DNA from: a bacterium
Lineage (GTDB): Bacteria > CAIJMQ01 > JAADFP01
Direction: 5' to 3'
Assembly (NCBI GenBank): GCA_027021085.1
Contig: JALUVB010000284.1
Span: forward strand, 1-5,611
Length of the DNA stretch: 5,611 nt
The notes beneath the pieces are model-generated. The model worked only from the letters and a program-made list of their open reading frames with translations. It searched no databases and was not told the origin of the DNA. Below are positions 1-5,611 of this stretch, one piece after another. A program made the translations under genes and the position numbers. Position 1 is the first letter of the stretch. Each line of letters starts with the position of its first letter.

Positions 1-432
1 CCTCTTCTGAAAGTCCAGAATGGTATTAATATGGAAGATATTCTTCAGGTGCGATTTTACCTGGAAGGAGATATTGCTGAAATAGGTGCCTGTAAGAGAA
101 CGGAAGAAAACCTAAAAAAGTTAGGTTCTGCTCTTGAAGGCATGAAAGAAACTATCTCTTCCATAAAGAGATTTGTTAGATACGATATGGATTTTCATTC
201 TGAGCTGGCCAGAAGCACACAGAATAAGATATTCCATTTATTTATTTCCTCCCTCACTGACTTATTATGCGAGGTGCAATTCAGGTATCCTGATACTAAG
301 AAACACAGAGAAGTCTCGCTTGAGTATCACCGGGAAATATTTGAGGCGGTAAAAGGGAAAAATCCTGAAAGGGCTAGGAAGTTAATGCAGGAACATATAG
401 AAACTGTATGGGAGGCGATATGTCGAAGTTAA
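1..432 (+). CDS. GntR-family transcriptional regulator, FCD ligand-binding domain (3' part only)
   Basis: The frame is open from base 1, so the gene begins upstream; 143 C-terminal residues are visible, ending at TAA 430-432. They form the all-helical FCD effector domain of FadR-subfamily GntR regulators. It opens with the typical R-x-x-L-E helix (R18, L21-E22 of the fragment), followed by D-M-D-F-H (D62, H66), a Q-N pair (74-75), Y-H-R-E-I-F (H110) and Q-E-H near the end (H132). Asp plus three His is the usual FCD metal-binding set, so a metal-dependent carboxylate effector is likely by family analogy. The N-terminal winged helix-turn-helix is outside the window, so DNA binding cannot be confirmed here. 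The gene overlaps the next one by 13 bases, which argues that it is co-transcribed with the catabolic genes and probably controls them in response to the substrate or an intermediate. Its operator should lie upstream of the window. Confidence 0.9.
   Translation, partial: PLLKVQNGINMEDILQVRFYLEGDIAEIGACKRTEENLKKLGSALEGMKETISSIKRFVRYDMDFHSELARSTQNKIFHLFISSLTDLLCEVQFRYPDTKKHREVSLEYHREIFEAVKGKNPERARKLMQEHIETVWEAICRS
411..415 (+). promoter_or_regulatory. Shine-Dalgarno that fixes the start of the hydroxyacid dehydrogenase
   Basis: GGAGG lies 4 bases before the ATG at 420. An in-frame ATG at 408 would precede this site and has no purine-rich motif of its own, so 420 is the better start. The site lies inside the end of the regulator gene, implying translational coupling. 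Confidence 0.75.
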
Positions 433-1406
433 AGGTTGTTGTTACAGATTATGTATTTGAAAACTTTAATAGCGAAGAAAAGATTCTGGGAGAGATTGGT
501 GCTGAACTGCGGGTTTTTCAATGTAAGAATCCGCAGGAGTTAAAAGAAAAGGTTAAGGATGCAGATGCGATATTGAATACATATTTATCTCCTCTTGACC
601 GGGAAATTTTTAAACATGCACCTGATTTAAAGATTATTGTTAGATACGGAATAGGTGTGGATACTATCAATATAAAAGATGCTACGGAATTTGGAATAAT
701 GGTAGCAAATGTTCCTGATTACTGTGTAGAAGAAGTAGCAGACCATGCAATGGCATTGTTTCTGGCTCTGGCGAGGAAGATTGTGATTTCGGATAAAAAT
801 GTAAAAAAAGGCAATTGGTCGCTTTCTTACCTTAAACCGCTCAAGGGAATATCTGAAATGACAGCGGGAATAGTTGGATTTGGCAGGATTGGCAAAGCTA
901 TTGCAGGCCGTTTAACCCCTTTTGGCTTAAAGATTCTTTTCTTTGACCCTTATTTAAAAGAGAGTACAATAACAGGGAATAAAAAGGTGGACTTTGATAC
1001 CCTTGTAGAAACAGCCGATGTTATTTTTATTCAGTGTCCTGCCACTGATAGCACCTATCATCTTTTTAACCGGGAGGTATTTTCTAAAATGAAGAAATCT
1101 CCTCTTGTTATTAATACCGCACGGGGCAAAATCCTGGATACTGATAGCCTTATCTGGGCGCTGGAAAATGGGTTGATTTCAGGGGCTGCGCTGGATGTGA
1201 TTGAAGATGAAAGCAGGGTGCAGGAAAAAGATTTTCCTCTAAAATCATACGATAATGTTATACTCACTCCCCATAGCGCCTGGTATTCGGAAAATTCAAT
1301 AAGGAAACTTCAGCAAAAAGCTGCCGAAGAAGTTGTAAGAGGTTTGACCGGGAAACGACCTCGCTCTCTTATAAACCCAGAAGTATTGGAAAGGAGGAAT
1401 GCATGA
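420..1406 (+). CDS. D-isomer-specific 2-hydroxyacid dehydrogenase, CtBP-like
   Basis: This predicted 328-residue cytoplasmic NAD(H)-dependent oxidoreductase would interconvert a 2-hydroxy acid and its 2-oxo acid. The length is normal for the family. Visible landmarks: substrate-loop R-Y-G-I-G-V-D (75-81), nucleotide-binding G-F-G-R-I-G (153-158) with D176 at the end of the second Rossmann strand (favours NAD over NADP), N-T-A-R-G with catalytic R235, catalytic E264, and T-P-H with catalytic H285. The His is followed by S-A-W-Y-S-E, very like the P-H-A-A-W-Y-S-E segment of C-terminal binding proteins, so the closest branch is CtBP-like rather than lactate or phosphoglycerate dehydrogenase. The start at 420 is chosen for its Shine-Dalgarno; 408 would add four residues. 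It overlaps the regulator by 13 bases, and its TGA overlaps the next ATG (ATGA). The true substrate is unknown. In this operon it may reduce or oxidise a 2-oxo/2-hydroxy acid intermediate (inference). Confidence 0.92.
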   Translation: MSKLKVVVTDYVFENFNSEEKILGEIGAELRVFQCKNPQELKEKVKDADAILNTYLSPLDREIFKHAPDLKIIVRYGIGVDTINIKDATEFGIMVANVPDYCVEEVADHAMALFLALARKIVISDKNVKKGNWSLSYLKPLKGISEMTAGIVGFGRIGKAIAGRLTPFGLKILFFDPYLKESTITGNKKVDFDTLVETADVIFIQCPATDSTYHLFNREVFSKMKKSPLVINTARGKILDTDSLIWALENGLISGAALDVIEDESRVQEKDFPLKSYDNVILTPHSAWYSENSIRKLQQKAAEEVVRGLTGKRPRSLINPEVLERRNA

Positions 1407-2191
1407 AGATTGCAAGGATAAAGCATAAGGAAGGAATATCTCATGGAATTATTGAAGATGACCGGGTAAATATAATAAACGGTAATATTTTTGGCCAGTG
1501 GGAAGTCTCGGGCAAGACCTTGCCTCTTTCAGGGGTAAAGCTCCTGGCGCCGGTTGAGCCGTTGCAAATAGTGGCAATAGGGCTTAATTATAGAGAACAT
1601 GCCCGGGAGGGAAATTTTTCTCTTCCGGAAGAACCAGTGATATTCATCAAGACCATAAACACCATCACGGGGCCAGAATCTTATATAATACTGCCCAAAA
1701 TAGCCCCTGATGAGGTGGATTATGAGGCAGAGCTGGTCATCGTGATAGGGAAGAAGGCTAAAAATGTTTCTGAGGAGGAAGCGGATAAGTACATTCTTGG
1801 TTATACCTGTGGTAATGATGTGAGTGCACGGGATTGCCAGCTAAAAAAGGATAAGCAATGGGCAAGGGGAAAAAGTTTTGATACTTTTGCTCCCATAGGG
1901 CCATGGATAGTAACTGGTATTGATGGTGATAGTCTGGGTATAAAACTTATCTTGAACGACCGGATTATGCAAAATTCCAGCACCTCGGATATGATATTCT
2001 CCTGCAGAAAACTGGTTAGCTTTATCTCTCACTGTATGACCCTATATCCGGGAAGCATAATTATGACTGGCACCCCGGCAGGAGTAGGATTTACCCGAAA
2101 ACCACCTGTGTTCTTAAGGGAGGGAGATAAGGTAGTAGTGGAGATAGAGAAGATTGGGAAACTAATCAATTATGTCAAAAGGGAGGTCTGA
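1403..2191 (+). CDS. FAH-family hydrolase/decarboxylase (FAHD1-like)
   Basis: This 262-residue protein has a short N-terminal region and the fumarylacetoacetate hydrolase C-terminal fold from about residue 50. Metal ligands are E108 and E110 (D-Y-E-A-E-L) and D139 (N-D-V-S-A-R-D). A lid motif N-Y-R-E-H-A-R-E supplies H66 and E69; Q146 and K157 (R-G-K-S-F) complete the set known in FAHD1 (H30, E33, E71, E73, D102, Q109, K123), with nearly identical spacing. G-T-P-A-G-V-G lies near the C-terminus. FAHD1-type enzymes cleave acylpyruvates or decarboxylate oxaloacetate; relatives are hydrolases or isomerases in aromatic and sugar-acid catabolism, which cannot be excluded. The gene starts in the ATGA overlap with the dehydrogenase, with AAGGAGG (1391-1397) 5 bases upstream, and ends one base before the aldehyde dehydrogenase start. 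In this context it probably handles a 2-oxo or 2,4-dioxo acid made by its neighbours (inference). Confidence 0.92.
   Translation: MKIARIKHKEGISHGIIEDDRVNIINGNIFGQWEVSGKTLPLSGVKLLAPVEPLQIVAIGLNYREHAREGNFSLPEEPVIFIKTINTITGPESYIILPKIAPDEVDYEAELVIVIGKKAKNVSEEEADKYILGYTCGNDVSARDCQLKKDKQWARGKSFDTFAPIGPWIVTGIDGDSLGIKLILNDRIMQNSSTSDMIFSCRKLVSFISHCMTLYPGSIIMTGTPAGVGFTRKPPVFLREGDKVVVEIEKIGKLINYVKREV
2181..2186 (+). promoter_or_regulatory. Shine-Dalgarno that fixes the start of the aldehyde dehydrogenase
   Basis: GGGAGG sits 6 bases before the ATG at 2193. An upstream in-frame ATG at 2172 lies within the FAH gene before this site and would add seven residues (M-S-K-G-R-S-D) encoded by the ribosome-binding region itself, so 2193 is preferred. 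Confidence 0.75.
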
Positions 2192-2192
2192 T

Positions 2193-3662
2193 ATGCAGAT
2201 CCAGAGGAAACTATTTATTGAGGGGGAATGGGTGGATTCTTCGGAAGGAAAAAGTTTTGAAGTATTAAATCCTGCTACAAACGAAGTAATAACTACTGTG
2301 CAGAGAGCCTCCAAAAAGGATATTCAAAAAGCTATAGATTCAGCTAAAAAAGCTTTTAATGTATGGGGTAAAATGAATCCTTTTGAGAGGAGTAAATACC
2401 TTCACCGGGTAGGCGAGGTAATCGAGAAAAACCTGGAATTTATTGCCGGAGTAGAGACTGACGATGTGGGTAAACCGATTTATGAAAGTAGAAACATAGA
2501 CATAGCAAGCAGCGCGCAAACATTTCATTACTTTGCTGATATCAGTGTTGAAGTTATGGGGGAAGTGATGCCCTCTCCTTTCAATGAGGTGCTTGATTAT
2601 ACTGTGCATGAGCCTGTAGGAGTGATAGGGGCCATAATTCCCTGGAATTTCCCCTTTTTAATCGGAGCCAGAAAGATTGCTTCCGCCCTTGCTGCAGGAA
2701 ACAGCGTGGTAATTAAGCCGGCTACCTGGGCGCCTTTAAGTACCTTGTTGTTTGGAGAAATTTTTAAAGAAGCGGGTATGCCCGAGGGAGTGCTCAATAT
2801 TATACCTGCCTCGGGAAGTGATGTAGGAGAAGTGTTCAGTAAGTCTGAAGACCTGGGTGAGATAAGTTTTACCGGGTCAACTGAAGTGGGAACAAAGTTG
2901 CTGGGAAGTTGTTCCTGCAGTTTAAAGGGATGCACACTTGAATTGGGAGGTAAAAGCCCTGCAGTAGTTTTGCCCGATTGCAACCTGGAAGAGACAGTGG
3001 AGGGAATCCTCTTTGGAGTATACCTGAACCAGGGGGAGTGTTGCTGTGCTGCTACCAGGATAATAGTGCATGATGACATATACGATGAATTCTTGGCAGA
3101 ATTTATAGAGGGAACCAGCAGGATAAGGATAGGCTTGCCGCGAAATGAGGATACCAGACTGGGAGCAATAGTGCACAGAGAGCATCTTAACACAATTATG
3201 GAGTATATAGACTCAGGCAAGAAAGAAGGAGCCACGCTTGTGTATGGGGGAAATATATTGGATAAGGGGGAACTTTCCCGGGGTAACTTTGTTGAGCCCA
3301 CGATTTTTGTGGATGTGAAACCATCCATGAAAATATGGAAAGAAGAGATATTTGGCCCTGTGATAGTAATATGTAAAGCGAAAGATACAGACGAAATGGT
3401 TAATCTCGCCAACGATACAAAATATGGACTTGCCGCCAGCATATGGACGACTAATCTAAAAAAAGCCCATATTCTGGCTGCAAAGATTGAAGCGGGGACG
3501 GTATGGCTTAACCTGCATAATTTTGTCTTCCCCTCTGCTCCCTACGGTGGATATAAGGCAAGCGGCATAGGAAGAGAGCTGGGGAAGGAGGGTGTCCTTG
3601 CTTTAACCCGGACAAAGAATATCATGGTAAACCTGTTTGAGGAAACCTTTAAATGGTATTAA
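2193..3662 (+). CDS. NAD(P)-dependent aldehyde dehydrogenase, non-acylating type
   Basis: This 489-residue cytoplasmic enzyme should oxidise an aldehyde to its carboxylic acid; the length and full domain order match the ALDH superfamily. Landmarks: P-W-N-F with N152 (oxyanion hole), V-I-K-P-A with K175 (cofactor), F-T-G-S-T-E-V-G (Rossmann segment), L-E-L-G-G-K with general base E250, N-Q-G-E-C-C-C with the middle C284 as nucleophile, and E-E-I-F-G-P-V with E385. These correspond to N169, K192, E268, C302 and E399 of mammalian ALDH2. The general base E250 supports hydrolysis of the thioester to free acid rather than transfer to CoA. T178 stands where NAD-specific relatives usually have Glu, so NADP+ use is possible. 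The start at 2193 follows GGGAGG and lies 1 base after the FAH stop; the GRE follows after 14 bases. The substrate aldehyde is unknown; it may come from the GRE reaction (inference). Confidence 0.95.
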   Translation: MQIQRKLFIEGEWVDSSEGKSFEVLNPATNEVITTVQRASKKDIQKAIDSAKKAFNVWGKMNPFERSKYLHRVGEVIEKNLEFIAGVETDDVGKPIYESRNIDIASSAQTFHYFADISVEVMGEVMPSPFNEVLDYTVHEPVGVIGAIIPWNFPFLIGARKIASALAAGNSVVIKPATWAPLSTLLFGEIFKEAGMPEGVLNIIPASGSDVGEVFSKSEDLGEISFTGSTEVGTKLLGSCSCSLKGCTLELGGKSPAVVLPDCNLEETVEGILFGVYLNQGECCCAATRIIVHDDIYDEFLAEFIEGTSRIRIGLPRNEDTRLGAIVHREHLNTIMEYIDSGKKEGATLVYGGNILDKGELSRGNFVEPTIFVDVKPSMKIWKEEIFGPVIVICKAKDTDEMVNLANDTKYGLAASIWTTNLKKAHILAAKIEAGTVWLNLHNFVFPSAPYGGYKASGIGRELGKEGVLALTRTKNIMVNLFEETFKWY

Positions 3663-3668
3663 AGGAGA
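3662..3668 (+). promoter_or_regulatory. Shine-Dalgarno of the glycyl radical enzyme
   Basis: AAGGAGA overlaps the last base of the aldehyde dehydrogenase stop codon; its AGGAG core ends 9 bases before the ATG at 3677. An alternative in-frame ATG at 3653 has a stop codon immediately upstream (3650-3652), only weak purine content before it, and would add just eight residues, so 3677 is preferred. Confidence 0.7.
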
Positions 3669-3676
3669 GATCTTCC

Positions 3677-5611
3677 ATGCATAGAATAGAGATTTTACGC
3701 CAGAGGTGTCTGGAACGAAAAAAGAGGGAGCGAAGCAGTGCAAAATACCCGACTCCAGAACCGCCCTCAAGATTGAAAGAGATATGGATAACCGTGGCTG
3801 ACTTCATTAAAAAAAACACGCAGGAAAAATGGTATACAATAACTAAACAGGGTGCCTTGCTAAGAGAAGTGCTATCGCGTATCTCCTTTGAAATAGACGA
3901 ACTCGAATTACTGGTGGGAAGGATTGCTACCTGGAATCCGGAAAGAGAGGAAGAATTCCGGGAGGCACAAAAGATTTTAGAATATTATCCTTTTCCTTCC
4001 GGTCAGACAGGTCATGCCGAGATAGATTACCCGCTTATACTTAAACATGGGATAACCGGCATACGCGAGATAATCCACAAAAAGATGGAGAAGCTGTCTT
4101 CCTATAAATGGCAGGATTATAGAAAGAAAGAATTCTACCAGGCATGCCTTTTGTCCCTGGAAGGTTTTGAAGAAATGGTAACGAATTGCCAGGAATTGGT
4201 GAGGCAAGCTATTGCAAAAGAGAAAAATGAGAAAAGGAAAGAAGAGTTAGAAGTTCTGCTAAAAGTTTTAGAAAGAGTACCGCTTTATCCTGCCAGCACC
4301 TTCTATGAAGCTATCCAGTGCATCCTCCTTACTTCCATTGCCTGCCAGTTTGGGGAGAGAATTGGTTTTATAGTTCCCGGAAGGCTGGACCGAACCCTTA
4401 TAAAGTACTACCGGCGCGACCTGGAGGCAGGAAATATTAGCAGGGAAAAAGCCCTGGAGCTCATAGAGAACATGTACATCATAATCAATGAAAACACCAA
4501 GGACGGAGGAGCAGTTTCAGTAATGGTGGGGGGGCAGGATGAAAAGGGTAATGATACCACTAACGAACTATCCTACCTGTGCCTGGAGGCATTGAGAAGA
4601 ACCAGGCTCATTTATCCCTCGGTAGGAATATGCTGGAATAAAAATACTCCGGAAGATTTGCTGGACTTAGCCTGCGATTTAATTAAAGATGGCATATGCA
4701 CGCCTGCCTTCTTCTCCGATGACACTATAATAGAAGGCATGAAAGAATACGGGGTCCCGGAGAAAGAAGCCCACCATTACATTAACTCTACCTGTGTAGA
4801 AATAACCCCCATTGGCTCAAGTAATGTATATGTAGCCAGCCCCTACTTCAATATATGTCAGATTCTTCTGGAAGAAATCCAGGAAGAAAAAACTCATAAA
4901 AACTTTGAAGAATTTATTTCCGGGTATAAAAAAAGGTTGTCAGAATCTATTAAAGCGGCTGTAGAGCGGCAAAATAGCTTCAGGTTTTCTCGCCTGCACT
5001 ACGGAGGTAAACCTTTCCAGAGCATATTCACCAAAGATTGTATAGATAAGGGAGAGGATATTGACTGGGGAGGTGCTCGTTATAACTGGATAGAATGCAG
5101 TTTTGTAGGCCTGGCAAATCTGGTGGATAGTTTATACGTGATAAAAAAAGAGATATTTGAGGAAAAGATTTTAACTATTAAAGAATTAAGAGAAATCCTG
5201 GAAAAGAATTACGAGGGGTTTGAGGATGTCAGGCAAAGATTCCTGAGCTATCCGAAATACGGAAATGCCATGGAAGAAATTGACGCTTTAGCCGTAGAAC
5301 TAACAGAATTCTTGCGAAGCGAATGCAAAAAATACACGGTATATCCCGGCAGTCATTTTATCCCCGGCTTCTTCTGCTGGGTAGCGCATGAAAGTTTTGG
5401 CAGAATAACCGGAGCAACTCCGGATGGAAGAAAAAAAGGGTTTCCCTTTGCCGATGGAGCCGGACCTGCCCAGGGCAGAGAACGAAAAGGTCCTACCTGT
5501 GCAATTCTTTCCACCACCTGCTGGGAGCATTACCCCATGCTTGGAGGGTTAGTGCTTAACCTTAAATTTACCAAGAACACCTTCAAAACCAGGGAAGATA
5601 TTATAAAATTG
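3677..5611 (+). CDS. Glycyl radical enzyme, PFL-like superfamily, unknown substrate (3' end cut off)
   Basis: The frame is open for 645 codons to the window edge with no stop. The order of conserved segments is that of the PFL-domain of glycyl radical enzymes: E-L-L-V-G (77-81), G-H (112-113), P-G-R-L-D (234-238), V-G-G-Q-D (284-288), T-N-E-L-S-Y (295-300), T-P-A-F-F-S-D-D (342-349), active-site S-T-C-V-E with C373 and E375, G-G-A-R-Y-N (465-470), D-S-L (484-486), K-Y-G-N (527-530) and P-D-G-R (582-585). Cys-x-Glu is the signature of the dehydratase/lyase/decarboxylase members (glycerol dehydratase, choline lyase and relatives); true pyruvate formate-lyase has Cys-Cys. The radical-bearing glycine, usually about 330 residues after the Cys, should fall near residue 700, beyond the window. 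A radical-SAM activase is required and is not in view; it may lie just downstream. The residue before the Cys is Thr rather than the usual Gly. Substrate not identifiable; last gene visible in the catabolic operon. Confidence 0.93.
   Translation, partial: MHRIEILRQRCLERKKRERSSAKYPTPEPPSRLKEIWITVADFIKKNTQEKWYTITKQGALLREVLSRISFEIDELELLVGRIATWNPEREEEFREAQKILEYYPFPSGQTGHAEIDYPLILKHGITGIREIIHKKMEKLSSYKWQDYRKKEFYQACLLSLEGFEEMVTNCQELVRQAIAKEKNEKRKEELEVLLKVLERVPLYPASTFYEAIQCILLTSIACQFGERIGFIVPGRLDRTLIKYYRRDLEAGNISREKALELIENMYIIINENTKDGGAVSVMVGGQDEKGNDTTNELSYLCLEALRRTRLIYPSVGICWNKNTPEDLLDLACDLIKDGICTPAFFSDDTIIEGMKEYGVPEKEAHHYINSTCVEITPIGSSNVYVASPYFNICQILLEEIQEEKTHKNFEEFISGYKKRLSESIKAAVERQNSFRFSRLHYGGKPFQSIFTKDCIDKGEDIDWGGARYNWIECSFVGLANLVDSLYVIKKEIFEEKILTIKELREILEKNYEGFEDVRQRFLSYPKYGNAMEEIDALAVELTEFLRSECKKYTVYPGSHFIPGFFCWVAHESFGRITGATPDGRKKGFPFADGAGPAQGRERKGPTCAILSTTCWEHYPMLGGLVLNLKFTKNTFKTREDIIKL

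Noticed and set aside
408-419. ATG at 408 as the dehydrogenase start
   Set aside because: It has no Shine-Dalgarno, whereas GGAGG precedes the ATG at 420 with acceptable spacing.
2172-2192. ATG at 2172 as the aldehyde dehydrogenase start
   Set aside because: The extra seven residues are encoded by the ribosome-binding region, and GGGAGG clearly serves the ATG at 2193.
2597-3442. Long minus-strand open frame (281 codons) opposite the aldehyde dehydrogenase
   Set aside because: It lies wholly antisense to a gene with every ALDH catalytic motif, has no recognisable domain, and is best explained as a shadow of its codon bias.
3663-3676. Internal promoter or terminator between the aldehyde dehydrogenase and the GRE
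   Set aside because: The 14-base gap holds only the Shine-Dalgarno and spacer, with no hairpin or room for a promoter.
3977-4207. Short minus-strand open frame inside the glycyl radical enzyme gene
   Set aside because: It is antisense to a conserved coding frame and has no recognisable domain or convincing context.
5300-5530. Short minus-strand open frame near the right edge
   Set aside because: It is antisense to conserved GRE segments (including P-D-G-R) and has no independent support.
3677-5611. Calling the last gene pyruvate formate-lyase
   Set aside because: The active site has Cys-Val-Glu, not the adjacent Cys-Cys pair of true PFL, and the neighbours are not formate or acetyl-CoA genes.

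Overview
The window is fully coding. It carries five genes in a row on the + strand: the 3' end of a GntR/FCD-type regulator, a CtBP-like D-2-hydroxyacid dehydrogenase, a fumarylacetoacetate hydrolase (FAH) family enzyme, an aldehyde dehydrogenase, and a glycyl radical enzyme (GRE) of the pyruvate formate-lyase-like superfamily that runs off the right edge. Junctions are a 13-base overlap, a 4-base ATGA overlap, a 1-base gap and a 14-base gap, each with a clear purine-rich Shine-Dalgarno. The five genes therefore look like one translationally coupled transcription unit with its regulator at or near the front. No promoter, terminator, RNA gene, repeat, mobile element or CRISPR is visible, and no gene-free stretch exceeds 14 bases.

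The organism is a bacterium with fairly AT-rich coding DNA (roughly 40-45% GC by eye), frequent AGA/AGG/ATA codons and strong Shine-Dalgarno sites. The oxygen-sensitive class of the last gene implies an anaerobic lifestyle. This fits a clostridial-type Firmicute or one of several anaerobic candidate phyla; the sequence alone does not decide.

Layout: 1-432 FCD ligand-binding domain (the DNA-binding half lies upstream of the window); 420-1406 D-2-hydroxyacid dehydrogenase; 1403-2191 FAH-family hydrolase/decarboxylase with a complete FAHD1-like catalytic set; 2193-3662 non-acylating aldehyde dehydrogenase with a Thr at the cofactor-ribose position; 3677-5611 GRE with a Cys-Val-Glu active site, truncated before its glycyl-radical loop.

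Working together (inference): the Cys-x-Glu site places the GRE with the dehydratase/lyase/decarboxylase branch rather than true pyruvate formate-lyase. A plausible scheme is radical elimination or cleavage of a hydroxylated or carboxylated substrate, oxidation of a resulting aldehyde by the ALDH, interconversion of a 2-hydroxy and 2-oxo acid by the dehydrogenase, and cleavage or decarboxylation of a 2-oxo or 1,3-diketo acid by the FAH enzyme. The substrate cannot be read from the sequence. This gene combination matches no named GRE pathway that I recognise, and it is the main item of interest.
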